From positions 3,921,199 through 3,985,198 of the forward strand of contig CP000875.1 of NCBI GenBank assembly GCA_000018565.1: a DNA stretch of 64,000 nt. Direction: 5' to 3'. The notes under the pieces are model-generated. The model worked only from the letters and a program-made list of their open reading frames with translations. It made no database searches and was not told the DNA's origin. This DNA is from Herpetosiphon aurantiacus DSM 785. GTDB lineage: Bacteria > Chloroflexota > Chloroflexia > Chloroflexales > Herpetosiphonaceae. Positions within the stretch are counted from its first letter, which is position 1, and every line of letters begins with the position of its first letter. Shown in pieces: positions 1-8,298 of the stretch. Both the position numbers and the translations under genes were made by a program.

Positions 1-122
1 CCATGGGCAGCCAAGCTTATCATATTGCCGCGCTCAGCGCCCAACGCACCAACGGCGATGATCCCTTCGATTGCCTTGATGATTTGCAAAGTTACGAGAT
101 GCACTACGCTGACGGTATTTAA
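1..122 (+). CDS. C-terminal fragment of an unidentified protein
   Basis: An open frame enters from the left edge (first full codon at base 3) and stops with TAA at 120-122. The visible 39 residues end in LQSYEMHYADGI and contain an acidic stretch (NGDDPFDCLDD). Only 25 bases separate the stop from cysS on the same strand, so the two are probably co-transcribed. The frame has no stop across the visible part and its codon use resembles its neighbours, but the fragment is too short to assign a family. Confidence 0.5.
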   Translation, partial: MGSQAYHIAALSAQRTNGDDPFDCLDDLQSYEMHYADGI

Positions 123-147
123 TTTTTTGTGTTGAGGAGCCACATCT

Positions 148-1548
148 ATGGCATTAGCAATTTACAACACGCTTACCCGCCAGACCGAGCCGTTTACACC
201 GTTGGTTGCTGACCATGTGTCGATGTATGTCTGTGGGCCGACGGTGTATTCTGATGCCCATATTGGTCATGCCATGTCAGCGGTGGTGTTCGATGTGGTG
301 CGGCGCTATTTGGAATGGTCGGGCTATACGGTGCGCCATGTGATGAATTTTACCGATGTTGATGATAAAATTATTCGCCGCGCCAACGAGCAAGGCCGTG
401 ATCCCATGGAATTGGCCGAGAGCTATACCTTGGCCTTTCTTGATCAATTGGGCCAATTGAATGTGCTGCCCGCTACGGCCTACCCCCGCGTTTCAACCAC
501 GATTCCGCAAATTATTCAATTTATCGAAGGCTTGATTGCCAAAGATGCGGCATACCACGCCAGCAATGGCGATGTCTATTTTCGGGTACGAGCCGACGAA
601 GATTATGGCAAACTTTCGCGCCGCGCTGTCGATGATATGCGCTCTGGTGCGCGAATTGCTCCCGATGAAGCCAAAGATGACCCGTTAGATTTTGCGCTGT
701 GGAAATCGGCCAAACCAGGCGAGCCAGCTTGGGAAAGCCCATGGGGTCAAGGCCGACCTGGTTGGCATATCGAATGCTCGGCCATGAGTTTGCACGAATT
801 AGCTGAGCAAATTGATATTCATGGTGGTGGAAACGACTTGATCTTCCCCCACCACGAAAATGAAATTGCCCAAACCGAATCATTAACTGGCAAAAATTTC
901 GCCCAAGTCTGGATGCACAATGGCATGCTGCAATTGGCTGGCGAGAAAATGAGCAAATCGCTGGGCAATTTGATCACGATTGATCAATTTTTAAGCGAAC
1001 ACTCCGCCGATATTATGCGCTTGCTGGTGCTTTCTGGCTCGTATCGTGCACCATTGGTTTATAATGATGAGGTTTTGGCTGATACCCAACGCAAACTTGA
1101 GCGAATTATGTCGGCGTTGAAACCAGCCCATGGCACGGCAACCAACGGCCCAGTCGTTGAGACGCTAAATGCAATTGTTGCCAAAGCCCCAGCCGATTTC
1201 CGTGCCGCGATGGACAGCGATTTCAATAGTGCAGCAGCCTTGGCGGTCTTGTTTGATTTGGTGCGTTCGATCAACGCTGCCCGTGATGCAGGCGTTGGTG
1301 GCGAGCCATTCGCAGCAGGTCAAGCCCGTTTACGTGAATTAGCTGCGGTGCTCGGCTTACGCTTAGAAGCGCCCAGCGCCAGCAAAACCGATGCTGCACC
1401 TTTTATCGAATTGTTGATTGAGCTACGCGCCGAGTTGCGCAAAGCTAAACAATGGGCACTCTCCGATTTAGTACGCAACCGCCTGAGCGAGCTTGATGTA
1501 CAACTCGAAGATAGTCCCAACGGCACAACCTGGACGACGAAAGGCTAA
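148..1548 (+). CDS. cysS: Cysteinyl-tRNA synthetase
   Basis: Charges tRNA-Cys with cysteine in the cytoplasm. The 466-residue product has the normal class I length. Visible signatures are the first zinc ligand C29 in [16 protein letters not shown], the HIGH motif at 38-41, the WHIECSAMS zinc-ligand segment, the [14 protein letters not shown] block and the KMSKSLGN loop that binds ATP. The C-terminal helical region is complete. The start is supported by a GAGGAG ribosome binding site about 8 bases upstream. It ends at 1548, directly before a dispersed inverted repeat. No missing catalytic element was noticed. Confidence 0.97.
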   Translation: MALAIYNTLTRQTEPFTPLVADHVSMYVCGPTVYSDAHIGHAMSAVVFDVVRRYLEWSGYTVRHVMNFTDVDDKIIRRANEQGRDPMELAESYTLAFLDQLGQLNVLPATAYPRVSTTIPQIIQFIEGLIAKDAAYHASNGDVYFRVRADEDYGKLSRRAVDDMRSGARIAPDEAKDDPLDFALWKSAKPGEPAWESPWGQGRPGWHIECSAMSLHELAEQIDIHGGGNDLIFPHHENEIAQTESLTGKNFAQVWMHNGMLQLAGEKMSKSLGNLITIDQFLSEHSADIMRLLVLSGSYRAPLVYNDEVLADTQRKLERIMSALKPAHGTATNGPVVETLNAIVAKAPADFRAAMDSDFNSAAALAVLFDLVRSINAARDAGVGGEPFAAGQARLRELAAVLGLRLEAPSASKTDAAPFIELLIELRAELRKAKQWALSDLVRNRLSELDVQLEDSPNGTTWTTKG

Positions 1549-1676
1549 AACCAAAAGGCAGAAGGCAAAAGTCAGAAATCAAAACAGAGCATACTCTGAA
1601 CTTTCAACTTCTGCCTTTTGACTTTTGATTTCTGACTTTTGACAAAGGTTTTGCCTTTTGACCTTTGCCTTGAATA
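1549..1676. repeat. Dispersed repeat family A, inverted pair
   Basis: Between cysS and prmA a purine-rich arm (about 1551-1582, AAAAGGCAGAAGGCAAAAG) is followed by its near-reverse-complement (about 1609-1645, CTTCTGCCTTTTGACTTTTG) and a further short copy to about 1673. Related segments occur at 22169-22212 and 34733-34766. The two arms could fold into a long imperfect hairpin in RNA. The function is unknown; it may act as a terminator or be a miniature mobile or REP-like element. Confidence 0.7.
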
Positions 1677-1685
1677 GGGGTTTTT

Positions 1686-2651
1686 ATGCAGTGGCTCGAA
1701 CTGAGCGTGACCGTCGATACCGAAGCGGTCGAAAGTGTGTCGGAATTATTTGCCCAATATGGCTATAACGGTGGTGTGGCCGTCGAAGAGGCGATCATTC
1801 CATCACTCGACTCACCTGAATATCAAATTGATACCAATAAACCAGTGATTGTGCGCACTTACCTGCTGGCCAACGAGCAAGCCGCCGATGCCCAAACCCA
1901 GATCGAGCGCGGTTTGTGGGTGCTGGGAATGATGCGTCCAGTCGGCGATTTGCAGGTTAAAACCATCGCTGAGGAAGATTGGGCCAATGCTTGGAAGGAG
2001 CATTATCGCACCCGTCGCATCGGCCAACGCTTCGTGATTGTGCCCTCGTGGCTGGAATACGAGCCAGCCGAAAACGATGTTGTGCTCAATCTCGACCCAG
2101 GTATGGCCTTTGGCACTGGCTTGCACCCCACCACCCAGCTCTGCCTTGAGTTGATGGAATTGATCGAATTTAACAACACAACGGTGCTTGACCTTGGCTG
2201 TGGCTCAGGGATTTTGGCGGTTGGCGCTGCTAAACTTGGCTCACAACGTGTTTTGGCTTTAGATACCGACCCAATCGCGGTTGAAGCGACTGCTGAAAAT
2301 GCTCGTATCAATCATGCCGAAACCTTGGTAACTGCCTTGGAAGGTAGCTTGGGCGATGCACCCTTGGAGCATTGGCTCGGCTGGGAAGGCGCACAACTCG
2401 GCACGCCGCAAAGTTATCGCCACCACAACGAGTTCGATGTGATTTTGGCCAATATTTTGGCCAAAGTGCATGTGGTGTTGGGCAATGATTACCTTGCGGC
2501 GCTCAAACCAGGCGGCGTACTGATTACTTCAGGCATTATCAACGAGCGCGAAGCTGATGTAGTAGCCGCGTTTGACGCAGTTGGCTTAGAGCAAGTTGAA
2601 CGGCGTACCCAAGGCGATTGGGTCGCTTTTACCCATCGCAAACCTGTCTAA
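1686..2651 (+). CDS. prmA: Ribosomal protein L11 methyltransferase
   Basis: SAM-dependent trimethylation of ribosomal protein L11. The 321-residue protein has an N-terminal ferredoxin-like substrate domain (about 1-100) and a Rossmann methyltransferase domain with motif I LDLGCGSGILAVGAAKLG (around 162-179), an acidic motif II (LALDTDP) and the post-II motif DVILANILAKV. An insertion between motifs (about 215-250, WLGWEGAQLGTPQSYRHH) makes it slightly longer than the usual roughly 290 residues. AGGGG lies upstream of the ATG. Its TAA overlaps the ATG of rsmE by one base (TAATG), which suggests translational coupling. Confidence 0.93.
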   Translation: MQWLELSVTVDTEAVESVSELFAQYGYNGGVAVEEAIIPSLDSPEYQIDTNKPVIVRTYLLANEQAADAQTQIERGLWVLGMMRPVGDLQVKTIAEEDWANAWKEHYRTRRIGQRFVIVPSWLEYEPAENDVVLNLDPGMAFGTGLHPTTQLCLELMELIEFNNTTVLDLGCGSGILAVGAAKLGSQRVLALDTDPIAVEATAENARINHAETLVTALEGSLGDAPLEHWLGWEGAQLGTPQSYRHHNEFDVILANILAKVHVVLGNDYLAALKPGGVLITSGIINEREADVVAAFDAVGLEQVERRTQGDWVAFTHRKPV

Positions 2652-3394
2652 TGAAAAATACCTATCGTTTTTTTGTGCCCGCCGAGGCGATTCAGGGCGA
2701 AACGTTGGCAGTGGCCGAGCGCGAATTGCTGCACCAATGGAACAACGTGCTGCGTTTGCGCGTTGGTCAGCATATTGCCTTGCTCGATGGCCTTGGTATG
2801 GGCTATATTGCTGAATTGACTAGCCTGAACAAGCGTGAAGCGCAAGGTCGGATTTTGCAACGCTACGCAGCGAACGGCGAGCCAAGCATCAATGTGACGC
2901 TTTATTTAGCGCTGACCCGTGGCGAGCGTTTTGAAATTGCCTTGCAAAAATGCACCGAATTGGGAGCGACCGCCTTTGTGCCCTTGCTGTGTGAGCGTTC
3001 GCAAGCCGATGTTTCGGCCACCAAACGCGAACGCTGGCAACGGATTATTCGCGAGGCGGCTGAACAAGCAGGCCGTGGGCGTTTGCCAAGCTTACACGAA
3101 GCCCAAACTGTGGCCCAAGCCTTGCCTCAAGCCCGTGGCCATTTGCTGTTAGCTGAAACTGGTCAGACCTTATCGTTTAAGGCAGCTTTGGCGTTAGAAC
3201 CACGTCAAGAACTAGCAATTTGGAGCGGGCCTGAGGGTGGTTGGAGCGACAACGAGCTTGAGGCAGCTCGCCAAGCAGGCCTCGTCAGCGTTAGTTTAGG
3301 CTCGCGCATTTTACGCGCCGAGACGGCTCCGATTGCCGCCTTGGCCGCAGTGATGTTTCAATTTGATCAGTGGTTTAGCCCAAATTCGTGCTAG
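2651..3394 (+). CDS. rsmE: 16S rRNA m3U1498 methyltransferase
   Basis: SPOUT-class enzyme that methylates U1498 of 16S rRNA. From the ATG at 2651 the product has 247 residues: an N-terminal PUA-like domain (to about 75) and a trefoil-knot domain with ALTRGERFEIALQKCTELGA, the CERS loop, and the cofactor-binding knot IWSGPEGGWSDNE followed by LGSRILRAETAPIAALA. The frame is open to 2618, but the ATG overlapping the prmA stop gives the family-standard N-terminus (MKNTYRFFV). prmA-rsmE adjacency is common in bacteria. Confidence 0.93.
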   Translation: MKNTYRFFVPAEAIQGETLAVAERELLHQWNNVLRLRVGQHIALLDGLGMGYIAELTSLNKREAQGRILQRYAANGEPSINVTLYLALTRGERFEIALQKCTELGATAFVPLLCERSQADVSATKRERWQRIIREAAEQAGRGRLPSLHEAQTVAQALPQARGHLLLAETGQTLSFKAALALEPRQELAIWSGPEGGWSDNELEAARQAGLVSVSLGSRILRAETAPIAALAAVMFQFDQWFSPNSC

Positions 3395-3534
3395 CATGAA
3401 CCATAGCCTGAGCGGCAACGCGGCCCACCCATTCGATTGCTAATGCCAACCTAACCTACAACTCGGTGCTTAAGTTGTACACTGCTATACAGGCTGGATT
3501 AGCCTAGGTTAAATTGCATGAAACGAGGTTTTCT

Positions 3535-4953
3535 ATGAGCGAATTCCAGCCCACCTCGGGCGGTAGCTCAACATCATCAGCAAAGCTATGGGTGGTGTTG
3601 AGTGGGATTGTTGGAGTCTTGTTGGTGGTCGCGATTGCCCTTGGGGCTGGCTATTATTGGGGTAGCTCATCGAAAGAGCAGACGATGACGGCGGCGAATC
3701 AAGCTTTAGCCACCGAAACCGCCCAAATTATGCAAGCAACCCAACAGGCGCTGCCCCCAGCCAATGCCGATGAAAACTTTCAAACCTTTTGGGAAGTTTG
3801 GAATCTGGTCAACAAAGAGTTTTATCACACCGAGCCAATCGACGAAAAACAAATGATGTATGGCGCAATTCGCGGCATGCTCCAATCGCTTGGCGATGAT
3901 TTTACTGGGTTCCAAGAACCCGAAGCCGCCGAACGCTCGCGCGAGGATATGCGCGGCAATTTCGAGGGCATCGGAGCCTATGTCGAGTATAAAGATGGCC
4001 AGATCCTAATTGTTTCGCCAATTGAGGGTTCGCCTGCTGAAAAAGCCAATGTGCGAGCTGGCGATATTGTGGTCGCGGTCGATGGCAAGCAAATTAGTGA
4101 AGTCATCGAGAATCTTGAACGCGATCAAGCGCTTGCAGAAGCCATTAAGCTGATTCGTGGCCCCAAAGGTTCGCAAGTCGTGATTACGGTCTATCGTACC
4201 AGCGAAGAAAAGCAAATCGATATTACGATTATACGCGATACGATTCCGTTGATCAGCGTGCGCTCAAGCATGATTGGCGATATTGGCTACATTCAATTGA
4301 GCGAATTCAAGCAAACATCCTACGATGAATTAGACCAAGCAATTGCCAAACTCAAAACCAATAACCCTAAGGCAATTATTTTTGATTTGCGTAACAATCC
4401 AGGCGGTTATGTCAATCAAGCTCAAAATGTACTTGGACGCTTTACCAAAGATGGGGTAACCCACTATCAAGAAAATAGCGATGGTACGCAAAAGGAATAT
4501 CGAACTTTGCAGCAAGGCGATGCCCAAGAATTATTTGATCTCCCAGTTGTGGTCTTGGTAAATGGTGGCTCAGCCAGCGCCTCGGAAATCGTCTCTGGTG
4601 CGATGCAAGATACCAAACGCGCAACCCTGATTGGGGAAAAGACCTTTGGCAAGGGTTCGGTCCAAAGTGTGCATACCCTGTCGGATAAATCGGAAGCGCG
4701 GATTACGATTGCCCATTGGCTTACTCCCAACAAACGGGCAATTCATACGCTGGGGATTACCCCCGATTATGTTGTGCCGTTCTCGGATGATGCAACCCAA
4801 TATCCAATTGAATGTATTTTGAATCGCACACCTGCCGATGGGGCAACCAGTTGTGCTGATTCACAATTGTTCTGGGCGCTAAAGTTCTTGAACGAACAAC
4901 AAACCCCACCGCCACCGCCAACCCCAACGATTACACCAACCCCTGGCAAATAG
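3535..4953 (+). CDS. C-terminal processing peptidase, S41 family
   Basis: Membrane-anchored serine protease of the CtpA/Prc family acting outside the membrane. The 472-residue product has a short cytoplasmic head, one membrane segment (about 17-41), an extracytoplasmic helical region, a PDZ domain (about 140-225, GIGAYVEYKDGQI to KLIRGPKGS) and an S41 core with the nucleophile Ser in NGGSASASEIVSGA and the catalytic Lys in GEKTFGKGSVQ. A Pro/Thr-rich tail ends the protein. The start at 3535 follows ACGAGG; the ATG at 3514 adds seven residues but lies before this site. A strong terminator follows. Confidence 0.92.
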   Translation: MSEFQPTSGGSSTSSAKLWVVLSGIVGVLLVVAIALGAGYYWGSSSKEQTMTAANQALATETAQIMQATQQALPPANADENFQTFWEVWNLVNKEFYHTEPIDEKQMMYGAIRGMLQSLGDDFTGFQEPEAAERSREDMRGNFEGIGAYVEYKDGQILIVSPIEGSPAEKANVRAGDIVVAVDGKQISEVIENLERDQALAEAIKLIRGPKGSQVVITVYRTSEEKQIDITIIRDTIPLISVRSSMIGDIGYIQLSEFKQTSYDELDQAIAKLKTNNPKAIIFDLRNNPGGYVNQAQNVLGRFTKDGVTHYQENSDGTQKEYRTLQQGDAQELFDLPVVVLVNGGSASASEIVSGAMQDTKRATLIGEKTFGKGSVQSVHTLSDKSEARITIAHWLTPNKRAIHTLGITPDYVVPFSDDATQYPIECILNRTPADGATSCADSQLFWALKFLNEQQTPPPPPTPTITPTPGK

Positions 4954-4960
4954 CCATAAA

Positions 4961-4999
4961 AACGCCCGCTCAAGTAAGTTTGAGCGGGCGTTTGTTGTT
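4961..4999. terminator. Bidirectional intrinsic terminator
   Basis: A perfect 13-bp stem (AACGCCCGCTCAA at 4961-4973 pairing with 4980-4992) with a 6-base loop is flanked by A-rich and T-rich runs on either side. It sits between the convergent S41 protease and amine oxidase genes, so it can end transcription from both directions. Confidence 0.88.
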
Positions 5000-6178
5000 T
5001 TAGCGTTGTTGGCTGGCGTATAAGTCGCGTGGTACCATTTGGAAGCTGCTCCAGTGTGATGACATTAACGGGTCATCTTCGTCGCGCGGTAAGTGATGGA
5101 AGGTGATTCCAAACCAAACGATCGGGTCAGTTAGGGTTTGGTTATTGACAAAACCACTGACATCATCGGCACAACCACTGCCATCGTTGTGCGAAACCCA
5201 ACGTTCACAAGGGTTATTTTCGGTCACATACACATCGTTATTCGTCCATGGCTCGAAGGTTGGCCCACGAAATACATGATCTGAATTGCCGATCAACTCA
5301 TAGGAGATCGCATGACCGTCGCTGTTGGTAACCGTTTTGTTCTTAACCCGCCATGAGCGGAAGGTTTCTGGGCTGAATTTAACTGCGGTTTCGGCGGTGT
5401 AATCTTGCAATTGAAGATTACGCTGAGCAGCACCGCTCGAATCGAATTCGATTTGCTCCACTACGTTATTGGTATTGCCACCGAGGGCAAAATCGATTCG
5501 CCAGTAGTAATTGTGAATGTGCGATGTGCCATATTGGCAGCTGCTTGCATCGATTTTCCAGCCATATTTGGCGACATTGGTACATTTTTGTAATTTACCA
5601 GTCGCGCCGATGCCTGGCTCAATCGTGGCATCGTCGTGAAAAATCCATTGGCTGACGTAGTTATATGCACCAATATGCGAAACCGAGCGTAATACCAAGG
5701 CCGAGCCTTGTTTGACTTGGGCATAGTATTTGTAGGCGTAACCAGTTGGTACAACCGTCATACACAGCACATTCCGACTGTTGTTTTGAATCAAGGTACC
5801 ATCGGGGCAATCTGCTGCCACCATATTATTGAGATGGCCACCACCCAAGCCATAATCCGAGAGATCATGGAAACGGGCAGTGTTATCGTCGTAGGGTACG
5901 TGAATTTGGGCCAAATTGATTTGATTGATTACTGAGATTTGGCTACCACCTGGTGGTGTATAGCGGATGCCGCGCAACACGATGCCTTCGCTGCTACGTT
6001 CTTCCCAACATAATGTCCAATTAGCGCCATTTGCCAAGGTTTTATTAATCACGAAACTGCCGCCTGAGCAGCGGTCGCGGGTCTGGGCATTGGCTTCTTG
6101 CTGAGTCTGGGTGCTAAACAAACTGACCGCAATTAATAGCATCCCGAGCAGCATGCCCCAACGTGCTGAAAGCTTCAT
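5000..6178 (-). CDS. Copper amine oxidase catalytic-domain-like secreted protein
   Basis: 392 residues with an N-terminal signal peptide (hydrophobic 9-23, possible cleavage near ANAQT). The rest matches the catalytic C-terminal domain of copper amine oxidases (EC 1.4.3.x family). Visible are a region resembling the catalytic-base motif (FHDLSDYGLG, D105), the cofactor-tyrosine block SHIGAYNYVSQWIFHDD (Y172), the HxH copper ligands in SHIHNYYWRIDF (H220, H222) and the third His in FHHLPRDED (361 or 362). The TPQ consensus N-Y-D/E reads A-Y-N, which is unusual. Canonical enzymes exceed 600 residues; here the N-terminal domains appear to be encoded by the gene just upstream. AGGAG lies 7 bases before the ATG at 6178; TTG and GTG codons just upstream are less well placed. 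Confidence 0.72.
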   Translation of the reverse strand: MKLSARWGMLLGMLLIAVSLFSTQTQQEANAQTRDRCSGGSFVINKTLANGANWTLCWEERSSEGIVLRGIRYTPPGGSQISVINQINLAQIHVPYDDNTARFHDLSDYGLGGGHLNNMVAADCPDGTLIQNNSRNVLCMTVVPTGYAYKYYAQVKQGSALVLRSVSHIGAYNYVSQWIFHDDATIEPGIGATGKLQKCTNVAKYGWKIDASSCQYGTSHIHNYYWRIDFALGGNTNNVVEQIEFDSSGAAQRNLQLQDYTAETAVKFSPETFRSWRVKNKTVTNSDGHAISYELIGNSDHVFRGPTFEPWTNNDVYVTENNPCERWVSHNDGSGCADDVSGFVNNQTLTDPIVWFGITFHHLPRDEDDPLMSSHWSSFQMVPRDLYASQQR

Positions 6179-6188
6179 CACCAAACTC

Positions 6189-6953
6189 CTAACGATTTAA
6201 ACTGACCACAAGGCCATTCGAGAGATCGACAATCGGGGTGCTATTGACCGCCCATTCATTATCGGCGCTGAGCAACAATTGCACACAACGATTTTGTTGG
6301 CAACTTCGCAGCACTGCGGCGTTATCAATTTGGGGTTCGGCGATATAGACAAAACCAGCAGCATGAAGTTGGCTGGCTTTGGTCAAGCTCTTTTTCGTCA
6401 AGGCTTGGTATTCACCGCGCAGTTGTGGGCCAAATGCTGGATGATCAAGCACTAATTGTAAAGCGCGAGCAGTTTCACGATCGGTTGGGTGGGGTTGGCT
6501 GCCACGGGCTTGCTCCAAGGCATCAACTTTGCCTGTGCTGAGATTGACTAACACAGCGACCAAGCTATTTTTGGCATAATCGAAAATCAGTACATCGGCA
6601 CGACGTTGCCATGAACCTTTATCATACACCGCTTGGATTTCTTCGTGGCGCTCGGTTTTGACGAACTCCAATTGGGCATCAGCAGGTACGGCCTTGTTTT
6701 CAACAACTTTGCCGCGTTTGGCTTGCCATTCAGCTTGGGCTAGCTTTTGGGCTTGTTCGATTTCGGCTAACGACAGTGGATCATAGCCAGCCCGATTGCT
6801 CTGGTTGGCAATTTCGACCTTACCAGTGGTGATGTTCGGGGCGGCGGTGGCCTGCGGATCACGCCGCAGATAGACGATCAGCAGGGCGATCAACGCGCCG
6901 CATGTCAGCCATGCAACGTTTTTGAGCACTGCCCGTGAGCGAGATACGACCAT
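6189..6953 (-). CDS. Membrane-anchored partner resembling amine oxidase N-terminal domains
   Basis: 254 residues with one N-terminal membrane segment (about 12-29, WLTCGALIALLIVYL) and an extracytoplasmic body. The segment RADVLIFDYAKNSLVAVLVNLSTG, followed by PTDRETARALQLVLDHPAFGPQL, resembles the N2/N3 domains that precede the catalytic domain in copper amine oxidases. The stop lies 10 bases before the ATG of the catalytic-domain gene, whose ribosome binding site overlaps this stop, so the two are co-translated and probably form one split enzyme. AAGGAG places the start at 6953. The family assignment rests on pattern resemblance and is moderately certain. Confidence 0.6.
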   Translation of the reverse strand: MVVSRSRAVLKNVAWLTCGALIALLIVYLRRDPQATAAPNITTGKVEIANQSNRAGYDPLSLAEIEQAQKLAQAEWQAKRGKVVENKAVPADAQLEFVKTERHEEIQAVYDKGSWQRRADVLIFDYAKNSLVAVLVNLSTGKVDALEQARGSQPHPTDRETARALQLVLDHPAFGPQLRGEYQALTKKSLTKASQLHAAGFVYIAEPQIDNAAVLRSCQQNRCVQLLLSADNEWAVNSTPIVDLSNGLVVSLNR

Positions 6954-7070
6954 CGGACTCTCCTTACAGCAGAAATGGTTCAATAATCAAGCAGCCGCAT
7001 TTGCGATGGGTGTTGGGCCAGAAACCAACATAACCCAAAACTTGCGTCACTGCCTGAACGATAGCCTAAA

Positions 7071-7096
7071 GGGTATGAACAGTGCTGTTCATACCC
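7071..7096 (-). terminator. Perfect hairpin downstream of the M29 aminopeptidase
   Basis: An 11-bp perfect inverted repeat (GGGTATGAACA at 7071-7081, loop GTGC, complement at 7086-7096) lies 36 bases past the aminopeptidase stop on the minus strand, followed there by only TTT. It is probably a terminator. Its position just upstream of the amine oxidase pair also makes an operator possible. Confidence 0.5.
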
Positions 7097-7132
7097 TCGA
7101 ACATGCTTTAGTTGGGAGGAAAAAGGGAAAGT

Positions 7133-8236
7133 TTAGACCACGAATGTGCCATTTTTTTGGAACAATTGACCATCGACATACACTTCGCTGTTTTGACGTA
7201 AATCGCAAACCATGTCCCAGTGGATTGCCGATTGATTCAAACCGCCAGTTTCAGGGTAGGAAGCGCCGACTGCCATATGGATTGTACCACCCATTTTCTC
7301 ATCGAATAAGATGTTACGGGTGTAATTTTTGATGTTGGGGTTGGTGCCAAAGGCAAATTCGCCCAAAATCCGTGCGCCAGCATCAACATTCAACATTTGC
7401 TCAAGGAAATCTTGGCCACTCTTAGCGGTTGCCTTGACAACTTTACCAGCTTCGAAGGTTAATTGCACGTCTTCGACTTCGCGTCCATTATAGATCGCTG
7501 GGAACGAAAAGCGTACAACACCATTGACGTTAGTTTCTTCGGGGCCAGTAAAGAACTCGCCATCAGGGAAGTTGGCATCGCCTGCACAGTTGACAAAGCT
7601 GCGCCCAGCAATCCCAACCCGAATATCGGTGCCTTCACCTAGGATATGCACTTCGCGCTTATTTTGCAAGTAATTGATCAAATGTGCTTGCATATCGTGA
7701 AGTTCTTGCCATTTGGCGATTGGGTCGGCTTCGTTCAAAAAGCACACGCCATACACAAAATCCTCAAAATCAGGCAAGCTCATATTGGCATCTTGAGCCA
7801 AGCCCTCGGTTGGAAAGAGCGTGACACACCAGCGAAAATCGCCAGCATGGGTGCGTGACATCAACGTGCCCATCAATTCGCGGCGTGATTTTTGAAACAC
7901 CGATTGGCGCTCAGGGTCAACCTGCGAGAGTTCGCGGGTGTTGCTTTGAGCATCGATCCGAATCCGCACATCAGCAGTTTCAATCCCCAAACGATCGTAG
8001 GGCGAGATCCACTGCAATTGCTTATCGTTGCCATGATTGAGCAAAATTCGCGAAAGCCCAGGCATAACCGTATGGGCAACTGGATGCCCGCCAGCCAGCA
8101 AAATTTCGCGATACATTGCTTGAACTAAGGGCGCAGCAGCAGGCTCACTCTGCAAAACCACCAATTCGCCCTCTTTGATTTTCATCGAATAATTGACCAA
8201 CGTATGAGCCATTTTGAGAACCCGTGGATCGGCCAT
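7133..8236 (-). CDS. Aminopeptidase, M29 (AmpS/AmpT) family
   Basis: Cytoplasmic metallo-aminopeptidase of 367 residues, the normal family length. The N-terminal domain (LVNYSMKIKEGELVVLQSE) precedes a catalytic domain in which the expected metal-ligand regions are present: the Glu residues around DGEFFTGPEE, the His in GGTIHMAVGASYPET, and His/Asp in SAIHWDMVCDLR. AAGGAG precedes the ATG. It lies in a run of minus-strand peptidase genes with pepF, with a hairpin between them, so the genes may be separate transcripts. A role in peptide turnover is known for the family. Confidence 0.92.
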   Translation of the reverse strand: MADPRVLKMAHTLVNYSMKIKEGELVVLQSEPAAAPLVQAMYREILLAGGHPVAHTVMPGLSRILLNHGNDKQLQWISPYDRLGIETADVRIRIDAQSNTRELSQVDPERQSVFQKSRRELMGTLMSRTHAGDFRWCVTLFPTEGLAQDANMSLPDFEDFVYGVCFLNEADPIAKWQELHDMQAHLINYLQNKREVHILGEGTDIRVGIAGRSFVNCAGDANFPDGEFFTGPEETNVNGVVRFSFPAIYNGREVEDVQLTFEAGKVVKATAKSGQDFLEQMLNVDAGARILGEFAFGTNPNIKNYTRNILFDEKMGGTIHMAVGASYPETGGLNQSAIHWDMVCDLRQNSEVYVDGQLFQKNGTFVV

Positions 8237-8261
8237 GCCAACTCCTTACACAACACAAGCA

Positions 8262-8286
8262 CTCGCCCTTCACAACGAAGGGCGAG
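8262..8286 (-). terminator. Hairpin after pepF
   Basis: A 10-bp perfect stem (CTCGCCCTTC at 8262-8271, complement at 8277-8286) with a 5-base loop lies 12 bases past the pepF stop. On the minus strand it is not followed by a clear T run, so it may slow rather than end transcription. Confidence 0.45.
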
Positions 8287-8298
8287 CATGAAAGGCGA

